A stretch of 64,000 nucleotides of DNA from Amylibacter sp. IMCC11727 (GCF_029854195.1 NZ_CP122960.1:1928001-1992000); one strand, 5' to 3'. Shown: positions 17,303-26,674, numbered from the stretch's first letter. Translations and numbers: made by a program. The notes: generated by a model not told the origin, from the letters alone.

Positions 17303-17327
17303 GGGGCACGCTGCGGCGTGCCTTTTT
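17303..17327 (+). terminator. Terminator of ssb
   Basis: GGCACGC-TGCG-GCGTGCC stem-loop (17305-17322), extended by A/G-T pairs and followed by five T. Confidence 0.9.
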
Positions 17328-17342
17328 CATTGTGGGGGCGCA

Positions 17343-18731
17343 ATGACCTGTTTTCTTATGGAAAACCCGCGCGCGGTGTTTATCCACATTCCCAAAACGG
17401 CAGGTACGTCGGTGCAGGCTATGTGGGGCACACACCCTGTGCGGCGCTGTTTTGGCCATATCCCCACAGACTGGATGGATGCACCCAAGTTTTCGATTGT
17501 ACGGGACCCGAAAGCGCGGTTTCTGTCCGCCGTGCGCATGTTCAAGTATGGGTCAACGGGGCGCACAGGCACGGGTGAAAAACCCCGAATGCCCAAGCTT
17601 ACAATTGATCAGGCGCTTGATATTGCACAGGATGCACGGATTGCGTTTGATCGCACGCAGCGGTTTCATAAAGCCAATTTGAAACATCATCTGTTGCCCC
17701 AAACGCACCCGTTTAATTGCCTGCATTTGGCGGATCACATTTTCCGCCAAGAGACCCTGAGCCGTGATTTAGCGGCGCTCGATCTGCCTGGATTGAAGCC
17801 ATTGCCGCACTTGCGGTTGTCTACTGAGGAAAGTGCGGATTTACAGCTGTCGGAGCGCCAACTTTCACGGCTGGAATGGATTTTCGCAAAGGATTACAAA
17901 CAGTTGGGGTATGCGCTGGATGGCAAAGTGGTGAGCGACGTGTCGCTGAAACCGCCGACAGCACCTGACATTTGGTCCAAGTGGCCTGCGTTTTTTTCCG
18001 ATGAAACGATTAGGGTGGATCGAGCGGATGACGCCCTGCCCGCCCCTGACGTGGATTTGGAGCCATTCGAACAGGATGTGATTCTGGGAGTGCCAAAATC
18101 CACATGGCCTGGACGGTCTGCCAATCTGGTAGATCATTTTCAAAAGTTGATGCCAGAATTTGTTGGGCAAACACGCTTGGCGCATTTGGCGGCCTGTTGC
18201 ATCGTGGTTATTCGACGAAAAGGCGACACAGGCACGGCGTTACCGTTGTTTCGGCGCATCATAAACGATCACACGGATGTTGTGTTGTCGGACATGAGCA
18301 GCCGTTGGTTAACGTCTGTGTCGGACACGTTGGCAGATTGGGGCGACAGTGATGTGCAAAAGGCGCTGGGGCTGTGTGGGTCGATGTTGTCAAATTCGGT
18401 GAAATTAGCCGAAACAGAACGGATGATTTATGCCATTCCCCGCCCTTGGCCGCCTGCTGCGCGACATGGACGCAATGGGACGATGTATGACGGTGTGATT
18501 TCATTTTGGCAGGAAAACGGCGATATGATCGACAATCAGCTGGATCGCGTGGCCAATAGTTTGGAATTGGATACGCTTGGGGGGAAAGTGTTGATCGAAA
18601 TCACCTGTCGCATTTTGCAAAACGACACGTTTTTTCGGCGTATGTCTGCCCTGGCAGGAGAGCCGCAAGTGCCGCTGGTTTCGCCAAAAGCGCGCGAGCG
18701 ATTGCAGCGTATCGCGCACAAATGGTTGTAA
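17343..18731 (+). CDS. Sulfotransferase-like protein with long C-terminal extension
   Basis: A 462-residue protein. The N-terminal 70 residues carry two marks of PAPS-dependent sulfotransferases: HIPKTAGTS (15-23, phosphosulfate loop) and IVRDPKARFLSAV (52-64, 3'-phosphate binding). After residue about 210 the sequence is not recognisable to me and looks mostly helical, without membrane segments. No sugar or polysaccharide genes are adjacent; it lies alone between ssb and gyrA with its own GGGGGCG ribosome site. The substrate is unknown. A decayed or specialised function is possible. Confidence 0.72.
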   Translation: MTCFLMENPRAVFIHIPKTAGTSVQAMWGTHPVRRCFGHIPTDWMDAPKFSIVRDPKARFLSAVRMFKYGSTGRTGTGEKPRMPKLTIDQALDIAQDARIAFDRTQRFHKANLKHHLLPQTHPFNCLHLADHIFRQETLSRDLAALDLPGLKPLPHLRLSTEESADLQLSERQLSRLEWIFAKDYKQLGYALDGKVVSDVSLKPPTAPDIWSKWPAFFSDETIRVDRADDALPAPDVDLEPFEQDVILGVPKSTWPGRSANLVDHFQKLMPEFVGQTRLAHLAACCIVVIRRKGDTGTALPLFRRIINDHTDVVLSDMSSRWLTSVSDTLADWGDSDVQKALGLCGSMLSNSVKLAETERMIYAIPRPWPPAARHGRNGTMYDGVISFWQENGDMIDNQLDRVANSLELDTLGGKVLIEITCRILQNDTFFRRMSALAGEPQVPLVSPKARERLQRIAHKWL

Positions 18732-18803
18732 CGGATTTTGATCGTCAGAAAGCGCAGAAAAACCCACGTTTTTGACGCGCTCACAGTTGTTCTGCCCTGC
18801 TGT

Positions 18804-18832
18804 TTGGGATAAGGTTATCCACAACATATAGT
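18804..18832 (+). promoter_or_regulatory. Predicted gyrA promoter containing a DnaA box
   Basis: TTGGGA (18804-18809), 17-nt spacer, TATAGT (18827-18832): a good sigma-70-type promoter, with the gyrA GTG 24 nt past the -10. The spacer includes TTATCCACA (18815-18823), an exact consensus DnaA box. DnaA bound here would compete with RNA polymerase or adjust it. Confidence 0.7.
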
Positions 18833-18855
18833 GTACAACGACAAGGCAGAGCAGC

Positions 18856-21633
18856 GTGAGCGACGAGACAGAAGACCAGCCAGACGTGCCCGCAGACCGC
18901 CCCGTATTTGACGGGCCATCCATCAGCATCGAAGAGGAGATGAAATCATCCTACCTCGACTATGCGATGTCGGTGATTGTTAGCCGTGCGATCCCTGATT
19001 TGCGTGACGGATTGAAGCCTGTTCACCGCCGTATTTTGTATGCGATGAATGAGGGGGGCTACACCCACGACAAAGCCTATCGGAAGGCTGCGAAGTCTGT
19101 TGGCGATGTGATGGGCAGCTATCACCCGCATGGGGACAGCGCGATTTACGACAGTTTGGTGCGTATGGCGCAGGATTTCTCCATGTCGCTGATGCTGATT
19201 GATGGTCAGGGGAATTTCGGTTCCATGGACGGGGACAACCCTGCGGCCATGCGATACACCGAGGCCCGTTTGGCGAAGTCTGCGCAGTCTTTGTTGGCAG
19301 ATTTGGACAAAGACACGGTTGATTTCCAAGACAACTATGACGGTAAAGAACGTGAGCCCACTGTTCTGCCTGCAAAATACCCCAATATGCTGGTGAATGG
19401 CGCGGGTGGTATCGCGGTTGGTATGGCCACAAACATTCCGCCTCACAATTTGGGCGAAGTGATTGATGCAACCCATGCGTTGATCGAAAATCCCGATCTG
19501 TCCTCTGAGGATTTGATGGAATACATCCCTGCCCCAGATTTCCCAACGGGCGGTGTGATCCTTGGGCGGTCTGGAGCGAAGAAAGCCTATGTCGAAGGGC
19601 GTGGCTCGGTCATTATGCGGGCCAAAACGCGGATTGAGGAAATCCGTAAGGATCGTTTTGCGATTATTCTGGAAGAAATCCCGTATCAGGTGAACAAAGC
19701 CACGATGATCGAAAAGATCGCGGAATTGTCCCGCGATAAAAAGATTGAGGGCATTGCCCATGTTCAGGACGAATCTGATCGTGTTGGCGTGCGGGTGGTT
19801 GTGGAATTGAAACGGGATGCGACGCCAGAAGTGGTGTTGAACCAGCTTTACCGCTTTACCCAGATGCAAACATCCTTTGGCTGTAACATGCTGGCGTTGA
19901 ATGGCGGGCGGCCAGAACAGCTGACGCTGCGCGATTTCTTGACCTATTTCTTGTCTTTCCGCGAAGAAGTTGTGGCACGCCGTACTGCATTTGAATTGCG
20001 TAAAGCACGCGAGCGCAGCCATGTGCTGTGTGGTTTGGCCGTGGCAGTGTCCAATGTGGATGAGATCGTTGCCACCATTCGTGCATCTGCGGATCCAGCA
20101 GAGGCCCGTGAAAAGTTGATGACGCGGCGCTGGCCGGCGGCTGATATTGCTGAGTATATCAAGCTGATCGATGATCCGAGCCATACAATGAACGACGATG
20201 GGACCTATAACCTGTCCGAAGTTCAAGCCCGTGCGATCCTTGATTTGCGGTTGCAGCGTTTGACGGCCATGGGCGTTAAGGAAGTGACGGATGAGTTGCA
20301 ATCCTTGGCTGCGAAAATCACGGATTATCTGGATATTTTGCGGTCCCGCACGCGGATCATGGAAATCATCAGCAACGAGCTGACAGAAGTGCGCGAACAG
20401 TTTGCTGTGCCACGGCGCACGGAAATTGTGGAACACGTTGAAGGGTTTGAAGACGAAGACCTGATCGAGCGCGAAGATATGGTGGTGACCATCACCAACT
20501 CTGGCTACATCAAACGCACGCCTTTGGATGAGTTCCGCTCGCAAAAACGGGGTGGCAAAGGCCTGCAAGGCATGTCCACCAAAGACGAGGATTTCGTCAC
20601 GACCCTGTTTGTGGCCAATACCCATACGCCGCTGCTGTTCTTCACCACCGATGGGATGGTTTATAAGCTGAAAACGTGGCGTTTGCCTCCAGGTGGGCGC
20701 ACAGCCCGCGGCAAGGCGATTGTGAACATTCTGCCGATCCCATCTGGTGTGTCCATCGCGGCCATTATGCCCGTGGATCGGGACGAGGATGAGTGGGACG
20801 AGTTGCAGGTGATTTTCGCCACGAGCGCGGGCACAGTGCGCCGTAACCGCTTGTCCGATTTCGCCAATGTGATGCGCAACGGTAAGATCGCGATGAAATT
20901 CGAAGATGATCACGCGAACACCCGTTTGATCAATGCGCGCATTTGTTCCGAAGACGACGATATCATGTTGGTCACGGATTCTGGCCGTGCGATCCGCTTT
21001 AAATCCACCGATGTGCGTGTGTTTAACTCGCGTGCGTCTGTTGGGGTGCGTGGCATCCTGCTTAAGGGGGAATCTGAAGTCGTTTCCATGTCTGTCATTC
21101 GCCATTTTGAGGCAACACCTGATGAACGGGCGGCGTATTTGAAAATGCGCCGATTGATGGCTGGTGTGGCCGATGATGCAGAGGTCGAAGAGGATGAAGA
21201 AGGCAACGCGGATGCGGCGATTTCGCAAGAGCGCTATGCCGAAATGTCCGCGGCGGAGAACTTGTTGCTAACCATTACGGTGGATGGCGCTGGGAAACTG
21301 TCGTCGAGCCATGATTACCCATTACGCGGACGTGGCGGCCAAGGTGTGATGGCCATGGACAGCAAAATGCGGGGTGGTTCGATTATTTCGTCCTTCCCAG
21401 TTGAATTGGGTGATCAGATCATGCTGGCCACCTCCACGGGGCAATCCATCCGTGTTCCTGTTGAGGGCATTTCGTTCCGATCCCGCAGTGCGGGCGGTGT
21501 TCGTGTGTTCAACACTGGCAAAGACGAGAAAGTTGTTTCCGTCGCTTACATCGCCGAACAAGGGGATGAAGACGGTGATGGGGATACATCCTCTGGTGAA
21601 GTAGCCCCTGAAAGCTCGCCATCTGCGGAATAA
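18856..21633 (+). CDS. gyrA: DNA gyrase subunit A
   Basis: A 925-residue type II topoisomerase subunit. The catalytic tyrosine is Tyr134 in AMRYTEARL. The quinolone region HPHGDSAIYDS (90-100) has wild-type Ser95 and Asp99. The GyrA box appears as QKRGGKGL, followed by the beta-pinwheel C-terminal domain. The very C-terminus is acidic, and an acidic insert (EVEEDEEGNADA) lies near residue 780. The start is GTG. It would introduce negative supercoils together with GyrB, which is not in this window. Confidence 0.97.
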   Translation: MSDETEDQPDVPADRPVFDGPSISIEEEMKSSYLDYAMSVIVSRAIPDLRDGLKPVHRRILYAMNEGGYTHDKAYRKAAKSVGDVMGSYHPHGDSAIYDSLVRMAQDFSMSLMLIDGQGNFGSMDGDNPAAMRYTEARLAKSAQSLLADLDKDTVDFQDNYDGKEREPTVLPAKYPNMLVNGAGGIAVGMATNIPPHNLGEVIDATHALIENPDLSSEDLMEYIPAPDFPTGGVILGRSGAKKAYVEGRGSVIMRAKTRIEEIRKDRFAIILEEIPYQVNKATMIEKIAELSRDKKIEGIAHVQDESDRVGVRVVVELKRDATPEVVLNQLYRFTQMQTSFGCNMLALNGGRPEQLTLRDFLTYFLSFREEVVARRTAFELRKARERSHVLCGLAVAVSNVDEIVATIRASADPAEAREKLMTRRWPAADIAEYIKLIDDPSHTMNDDGTYNLSEVQARAILDLRLQRLTAMGVKEVTDELQSLAAKITDYLDILRSRTRIMEIISNELTEVREQFAVPRRTEIVEHVEGFEDEDLIEREDMVVTITNSGYIKRTPLDEFRSQKRGGKGLQGMSTKDEDFVTTLFVANTHTPLLFFTTDGMVYKLKTWRLPPGGRTARGKAIVNILPIPSGVSIAAIMPVDRDEDEWDELQVIFATSAGTVRRNRLSDFANVMRNGKIAMKFEDDHANTRLINARICSEDDDIMLVTDSGRAIRFKSTDVRVFNSRASVGVRGILLKGESEVVSMSVIRHFEATPDERAAYLKMRRLMAGVADDAEVEEDEEGNADAAISQERYAEMSAAENLLLTITVDGAGKLSSSHDYPLRGRGGQGVMAMDSKMRGGSIISSFPVELGDQIMLATSTGQSIRVPVEGISFRSRSAGGVRVFNTGKDEKVVSVAYIAEQGDEDGDGDTSSGEVAPESSPSAE

Positions 21634-21681
21634 ATTGGCTACCTTGCGTTGAATAAACGTGAAGTATTCGTAAATAAATGA

Positions 21682-21712
21682 AAGAAGACGCGTAATACTT
21701 GCGCGTCTTCTT
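21682..21712 (+). terminator. Terminator of gyrA
   Basis: Perfect 11-bp stem (AAGAAGACGCG / CGCGTCTTCTT) with a 9-nt loop, 48 nt past the stop. Only a short T tract ends the stem. Confidence 0.7.
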
Positions 21713-21733
21713 GACGTTGTGATGCCAGCCCCC

Positions 21734-21746
21734 TAGCACAGTGCTA
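21734..21746. promoter_or_regulatory. Palindrome upstream of the second LysR gene
   Basis: TAGCAC-A-GTGCTA, perfectly symmetric, 70 bp before the LysR ATG. A candidate autoregulatory site, by position only. Confidence 0.35.
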
Positions 21747-21815
21747 CGATCTTTGTGTTTGCGCGACCCAAGCGCGCAGATGCAGCCTCCCTCATTCTTT
21801 TAGATCGGTGTGTGC

Positions 21816-22652
21816 ATGGACAATTGGGATGATCTTCGGTTTGTGATCGCTCTGGCGCGGTATGGCTCCATGGCCAATGCTGCACGTCATTTGCGCACTA
21901 ATACAGCCACTGTCTCGCGCCGCATCAAGCGCCTGAATGAAAGCGCGCATACGGCGTTGTTTCAAAAAGGTGCGACGGAATGGGAACTGACAGCTGAGGG
22001 ACGTCGGCTTTATGAGATGGCCGCGAGTTTTGGTGAGGAGCTCGACACGTTTCATTCTGCTACGCATGAGAGTGATCTTTCATTTCAAACGGTGCGTGTG
22101 ACTGGGCTTGAGTTTTTGAACGACCGAATCTTGTCCAACACTATTGATGTGTTTCATGCCAATCATCCCAACATCACGCTTGAACTTTCGGCTACGGATC
22201 GAAATGTAAGTTTGGCCTATGGGGAAGCGGATATTGCGTTGCGGTTGTCTCGTCCCAACGAAGGGCGGTTGATGACACGGCGGATCGCGAATGTGAATAT
22301 GGGGGCTTTCGCGCGTGCAGGCCAGCACAGTTCCGATTGGATCGGCTTACCCTATGAGTTGGATTGGACACCAGAGATGAAGTTTGGTGCGTCTTTCTTT
22401 GGACGGCCGCCTGCGTTTCGCATGTCCTCTTTTTCAAGCATTCTGAACGGAATGGAGCGTACTGGATTGTCTGGCATCGCCCCGCACTTTATGGCCGCGC
22501 CGTTTCAAAAATTGGAAATGCTGCACGCGCCAAAAGATGCTTGTGTGCGGGAGGTTTGGATGTTGGTTCATGAAACACGCAAGGCAGATGCGGGTGTGCG
22601 CCATACGTGCAAGTGGATTGAAGAGTCTGTGGCAAAAGCATTGAATTCGTAG
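21816..22652 (+). CDS. LysR-family regulator (orphan)
   Basis: A 278-residue LysR-type regulator with N-terminal helix-turn-helix (WDDLRFVIALARYGSMANAARHLRTNTATVSRRI). The effector domain is shorter than usual and cysteine-poor. The ATG at 21816 is taken as start; an in-frame GTG lies two codons earlier. The ribosome site is weak. No divergent or co-directional metabolic gene adjoins it, so the target is not predictable. Confidence 0.88.
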   Translation: MDNWDDLRFVIALARYGSMANAARHLRTNTATVSRRIKRLNESAHTALFQKGATEWELTAEGRRLYEMAASFGEELDTFHSATHESDLSFQTVRVTGLEFLNDRILSNTIDVFHANHPNITLELSATDRNVSLAYGEADIALRLSRPNEGRLMTRRIANVNMGAFARAGQHSSDWIGLPYELDWTPEMKFGASFFGRPPAFRMSSFSSILNGMERTGLSGIAPHFMAAPFQKLEMLHAPKDACVREVWMLVHETRKADAGVRHTCKWIEESVAKALNS

Positions 22653-22957
22653 GTAAGCTTTTGGTTTACTGGCTACTTATTCTATTTTAGAAATTCAATG
22701 AAATACACTAAATCAATAGTTTAACGGCCTATGGTTTTGCGTTTTTGCAAAGTCACCTTTGCATTTTAGTTGCTTTACCATTTTGTCCAATTCGCGTTCA
22801 TTACAGATGGTATCAAGGCCTGCTACCCATCTTTGGCCTTGTGCAGTCCCTAGGACTCGTACCAGTCCTCACTGCGAACCCCTACCGCAGTGAGGACACC
22901 TAAACCCCCACACATTTGCACCTTTTCAAACGGCTCGGCCTGCCCTACATCCGTGCC
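22653..22957. other. Intergenic region with two hairpins before trmFO
   Basis: About 305 bp without a gene. TGCAAAG-TCAC-CTTTGCA followed by TTTT (22746-22767) may end the LysR transcript. A perfect 12-bp stem with a 9-nt loop (22865-22876 paired with 22886-22897) lies 60 bp before the trmFO ATG and could fold in its leader. I see no ORF or tRNA. Confidence 0.55.
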
Positions 22958-24307
22958 ATGAGCAAACCTATTCATATCATTGGCGGCGGCATGGCCGGTT
23001 CCGAGGCGGCATGGCAACTCGCATCTGCGGGACAGCCTGTTGTTATTCATGAAATGCGCCCGAACGTGGGAACATTTGCCCACCAAACAGACAATCTGGC
23101 CGAGTTGGTGTGTTCGAATTCGTTTCGTTCTGACGACCACGAAGCGAATGCTGTTGGCCTGCTGCATTGGGAAATGCGTGCCGCGGGCAGCTTGATCATG
23201 GAATTGGCAGAGGCCCATAAATTGCCTGCAGGGGGTGCGTTGGCGGTGGATCGCGATCCATTCGCAGAGGCGGTTACGAAACGGTTGTTAGACCACCCAA
23301 TGGTCAGCCTTGAGCGGGGTGAAATCACGGGCATGCCCCCCAAAGACTGGGGCCAGACCATTGTTGCTACGGGGCCGTTGACCTCGACCGCGCTGGCTCA
23401 AGCCATTTTGGATGAAACAGGCGAAGGGGCGCTGGCGTTTTTTGATGCAATTGCGCCAATCGTTTATGCAGACAGTATTGATATGTCCAAAGCGTGGTTC
23501 CAATCCCGTTACGACAAAGGCGATACAGAAGAAGAGCGCACCGCGTATTTGAACTGTCCCATGGACAAAGACACGTATGAAGCGTTTATCGACGCGCTTT
23601 TAGAGTCTGGCAAAACAGAATTCAAAGACTGGGAAAAAGACACGCCTTACTTTGATGGTTGCTTACCGATTGAAGTTATGGCGGAACGGGGCCGCGAAAC
23701 ACTGCGCTTTGGTCCGATGAAACCTGTTGGCCTAACCAATCCGCATAACCCAGATGAACGGCCCTATGCAGTGGTGCAATTGCGCCGTGATAACGCGCTT
23801 GGCACGCTTTACAATATCGTCGGGTTTCAAACCAAAATGAAATACGGTGAACAGGCCGAAGCCTTTGCGCTGATCCCAGGGTTGGAAAATGCGCGGTTTG
23901 CCCGTTTGGGCGGCATTCATCGCAATACGTTTATCAATTCTCCGCTTCTGCTGGATCATCAAATGCGTTTGAAGGCACGGCCAGATGTACGGTTTGCAGG
24001 GCAGATTTCAGGGGTTGAAGGCTATGTCGAGAGTGCGGCCATGGGAATTTTAGCGGGGCGATTTGCACTGGCCGAAGCCCAAGGGCGCGATGTAGCAGAA
24101 GTGCCGCAAACCACGGCTATGGGAGCATTGGTGACGCATATTACGGGTGGTGCAGAGGCGAAGACGTTCCAGCCAATGAATGTGAATTTTGGCCTGTTCC
24201 CGCTGGTTGAAGGGGTCAAAGGCGGGCGGCGCAATCGCAAGGATCGCTACAAAGCCTATACCGACCGTGCCAAGGCAGATTGGCAAGATTGGTTGCGCGA
24301 GAATTGA
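22958..24307 (+). CDS. trmFO: Folate- and FAD-dependent tRNA (uracil-54) methyltransferase
   Basis: A 449-residue flavoprotein that makes m5U54 in the tRNA T-loop using methylenetetrahydrofolate. The N-terminal FAD motif is IHIIGGGMAGSEAAW, followed by VIHEMRP, LVCSNSFRSDD and the C-terminal GALVTHITGGA with FQPMNVNFGLFP, all typical of TrmFO. The start at 22958 (MSKPIHII) was chosen by homology; no clear Shine-Dalgarno is present. The frame is open 14 codons upstream. Confidence 0.96.
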   Translation: MSKPIHIIGGGMAGSEAAWQLASAGQPVVIHEMRPNVGTFAHQTDNLAELVCSNSFRSDDHEANAVGLLHWEMRAAGSLIMELAEAHKLPAGGALAVDRDPFAEAVTKRLLDHPMVSLERGEITGMPPKDWGQTIVATGPLTSTALAQAILDETGEGALAFFDAIAPIVYADSIDMSKAWFQSRYDKGDTEEERTAYLNCPMDKDTYEAFIDALLESGKTEFKDWEKDTPYFDGCLPIEVMAERGRETLRFGPMKPVGLTNPHNPDERPYAVVQLRRDNALGTLYNIVGFQTKMKYGEQAEAFALIPGLENARFARLGGIHRNTFINSPLLLDHQMRLKARPDVRFAGQISGVEGYVESAAMGILAGRFALAEAQGRDVAEVPQTTAMGALVTHITGGAEAKTFQPMNVNFGLFPLVEGVKGGRRNRKDRYKAYTDRAKADWQDWLREN

Positions 24308-24340
24308 TGGCTGTTTAGTGTTTTGGTGAAGGGAAATGCC

Positions 24341-24958
24341 ATGACCAAACACAACAACCATTTGGATCGCGCCTATCAGCTGGACACGCCTGATGAAACG
24401 CGGGATTTTTATGCGGATTGGGCGGCGACCTATGACGCAGAGATAGCTGAAAATGGCTATGCGACTCCTGCCCGTTGCGCAGCGGCACTTGCGCAGTTTT
24501 GTGACTCAGATGCTCTGATACTGGACACTGGATGTGGCACGGGTTTGTCGGGCGTTTCGCTGGTTCAGGCGGGGTTTTCAAATATCGACGGGTTCGACAT
24601 CACCGACGAAATGCTGGATATCGCCCGTTCGCGTGGGATTTATCGCAATATTTGGTTGGCCCAAGCAGGTGCGCCCATCGATATGTCACGTGGCCCTTAT
24701 GATGCGATTGCCGCGATTGGTGTGATCGGGAATGGTGCGGCACCGCTTTCGTTTTTTCATGACATTGTGAACAGCATGCCAACTGGAGCGCATTTTGTGT
24801 TTTCTTTTAATGATCACACGCTTGAAGACCCAACGTTTGAAGCAGCGGTTGATGATTTGGTGGCGGCGGGTGCGCATGAATTGCTGTTTAAAGAATATGG
24901 GCCGCATTTTCCGAAACGGAACATGAATTCGAATGTTTACGTGATTGTGCGATTGTGA
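24341..24958 (+). CDS. Class I SAM-dependent methyltransferase
   Basis: A 205-residue methyltransferase with motif I LDTGCGTGLSG (61-71), the acidic loop GFDITDEML, and IAAIGVIGNGAAPLSFF in the region of motif III. The start at 24341 follows GAAGG. The substrate is unknown. Its stop overlaps the gluQ start (GTGA), and trmFO is just upstream, so a role near tRNA modification is possible but not shown. Confidence 0.85.
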   Translation: MTKHNNHLDRAYQLDTPDETRDFYADWAATYDAEIAENGYATPARCAAALAQFCDSDALILDTGCGTGLSGVSLVQAGFSNIDGFDITDEMLDIARSRGIYRNIWLAQAGAPIDMSRGPYDAIAAIGVIGNGAAPLSFFHDIVNSMPTGAHFVFSFNDHTLEDPTFEAAVDDLVAAGAHELLFKEYGPHFPKRNMNSNVYVIVRL

Positions 24959-25803
24959 CCATTGAACGGTTTGCCCCATCGCCCACAGGGCTTTTGCATC
25001 TGGGACATGCGTTTTCGGCGTTGACCGCGTTTGAAGCGGCGCAAGAGGCCAAAGGGCGTTTTTTGTTGCGGATCGAAGACATAGACGGGCCACGGTGCAA
25101 ACCCGAATATGTCGATGCAATTTATGACGATTTGCGATGGCTGGGGATCCGTTGGGACACGCCTGTTTTGCATCAATTAGATAGATTGGAACGGTATCAG
25201 GAGGCCGTAGATCAGCTTACACAGATGGGGCTGACCTATCCCTGTTCTTGTACACGCAAAGATATCGCTGTGGCATTGTCTGCACCCCAAGAAGGGGACG
25301 ATGCGGCGATGGGACCTGATGGGGTGATTTACCCCGGAACCTGTCGCCATCGGATTTCTGGCGGGGAAAATGACGCGATCCGTTTGGACATGCGCAAAGC
25401 GGTGAAGTTTTTGGGGACTTCAGACGTCAAATACCGCGAAATTGGCGAGGATGCTGGTCCTAAATCATTCGATACTGCGTTTCTGGTTAAGCATTGTGGC
25501 GACATTGTTCTGGCGCGCAAAGACATTGGCACGTCTTATCATATTGCCGTGGTGGTGGATGACGCATTTCAAGAGGTTACCCATGTGACGCGCGGCTTGG
25601 ACATGGCACCTGCCACGCCGATCCATGTGCTGCTGCAAAGGTTGTTTGGCTATGCAACGCCAACCTATCGACACCACCGATTGATCCGTGATGACACGGG
25701 TAAACGTTTGGCAAAACGACATGATGCGCTGGCCATATCGGCCCTACGCCAAGCGGGTTGGAGTGTGGCGGATGTTAAGGCTGCGGTTGGTTCATCGGCT
25801 TAA
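24955..25803 (+). CDS. gluQ: Glutamyl-Q tRNA(Asp) synthetase
   Basis: A 282-residue paralogue of the glutamyl-tRNA synthetase catalytic domain that attaches glutamate to queuosine-34 of tRNA-Asp. It has FAPSPTGLLHLGHA (HIGH-type motif), LLRIEDIDGPR, the zinc cysteines in YPCSCTRKDI with GTCRHR, and the second signature KRLAKRHDA. The anticodon-binding domain of true GluRS is absent, which separates it from gltX. The start is GTG, overlapping the methyltransferase stop. Its 3' end overlaps hisI on the other strand. Confidence 0.95.
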   Translation: MTIERFAPSPTGLLHLGHAFSALTAFEAAQEAKGRFLLRIEDIDGPRCKPEYVDAIYDDLRWLGIRWDTPVLHQLDRLERYQEAVDQLTQMGLTYPCSCTRKDIAVALSAPQEGDDAAMGPDGVIYPGTCRHRISGGENDAIRLDMRKAVKFLGTSDVKYREIGEDAGPKSFDTAFLVKHCGDIVLARKDIGTSYHIAVVVDDAFQEVTHVTRGLDMAPATPIHVLLQRLFGYATPTYRHHRLIRDDTGKRLAKRHDALAISALRQAGWSVADVKAAVGSSA

Positions 25804-26149
25804 GTAATTCCACCTCTTCACCGTCCAAAACGCTGGTATAAAAACAATTTCTGCGGTTTGTGTGGCATGCTGCCCCTGTTTGATCCACCAGCACAAGAAT
25901 GCAGTCGCGGTCACAATCAATGCGCATGTCGATCAAACGTTGGGTGTGGCCGGAAGTTTTTCCTTTGACCCAAAACTCTGATCTGGACCGAGACCAATAC
26001 GTCACCTGCCCTGTTTCCAGCGTCATGGCTACGGCTTGGGCGTTCATCCATGCGAGCATGAGAACTTCGCCTGTGTCGTGTTGCTGGGCGATGGCGGGCA
26101 AAAGGCCAGCATCGTTAAATTTCAGACTGGTTGGATCAAATTTTGTCAT
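25775..26149 (-). CDS. hisI: Phosphoribosyl-AMP cyclohydrolase
   Basis: A 124-residue zinc enzyme of histidine synthesis that opens the adenine ring of phosphoribosyl-AMP. The core motifs VLMLAWMNAQAV, TYWSRSRSEFWVKGKTSGH and the metal site IDCDRDCILVLVDQ with ACHTNRRNCFY are complete. It is a single-domain HisI without the HisE part. Tail-to-tail overlap with gluQ is 29 bp. Confidence 0.97.
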   Translation of the reverse strand: MTKFDPTSLKFNDAGLLPAIAQQHDTGEVLMLAWMNAQAVAMTLETGQVTYWSRSRSEFWVKGKTSGHTQRLIDMRIDCDRDCILVLVDQTGAACHTNRRNCFYTSVLDGEEVELLKPMNQPQP

Positions 26150-26227
26150 GATGCGCGGGTTCCTCTTTCCAAGGACTGTTTGGAAGCCTAGTTAATGGGG
26201 TAAGCGAGAAAACGAAAGGGCTGCGTA

Positions 26228-26674
26228 ATGGCTGACGCATCCGATATGATTAAACTCTATTCCAACCAGATTTTGGCTCTGGCGGCGCATATCCCCCACA
26301 GTGAACGGCTCGATACGCCAGACCGATCAGAGATGAAACGTTCCCCGTTGTGTGGGTCAACGGTTACGGTCGATGTGGCGGTGAAAGACGGTGTTGTTTC
26401 TGATTTTGGACAGGACGTTAAGGCCTGTGCATTGGGGCAAGCGGCGGCCAGTGTTTTGGGCGCATCGGTGATTGGGCAATCCCTTGAATCCATCCGAACA
26501 GGGCGTGATCAATTGGCGGCTATGTTAAAATCGGATGGCCCTGCCCCAGATGCGCCCTTTGATAGGTTGAAGGTTTTAGAGCCAGCCAAAGCCTATAAAA
26601 ACCGTCATGCGTCCATTTTGTTGGCGTTTGATGCCACGGTGGCCGCATTGGATTCCCTGGACGAAACTGCATAA
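26228..26674 (+). CDS. IscU/NifU-like scaffold lacking the third cysteine
   Basis: A 148-residue protein of the IscU/SufU fold. Cys42 in SPLCGST and Cys67 in KACALGQAA match the first two cluster ligands. At the third position, where IscU has HCS, this protein reads NRHASI (His127, Ala128), so the ligand set is incomplete. SufU-type proteins need three cysteines for zinc or cluster binding. It may be a scaffold of a different kind or a sulfur-transfer helper. It is not near the iscR operon and is flanked by hisI and the SOS-type small gene. Confidence 0.85.
   Translation: MADASDMIKLYSNQILALAAHIPHSERLDTPDRSEMKRSPLCGSTVTVDVAVKDGVVSDFGQDVKACALGQAAASVLGASVIGQSLESIRTGRDQLAAMLKSDGPAPDAPFDRLKVLEPAKAYKNRHASILLAFDATVAALDSLDETA

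Noticed and set aside
18946..21228. 760-codon open frame antisense to gyrA
   Set aside because: It is a shadow of the high-GC3 gyrA coding frame; the protein is rich in His, Arg and Asn with no domain.
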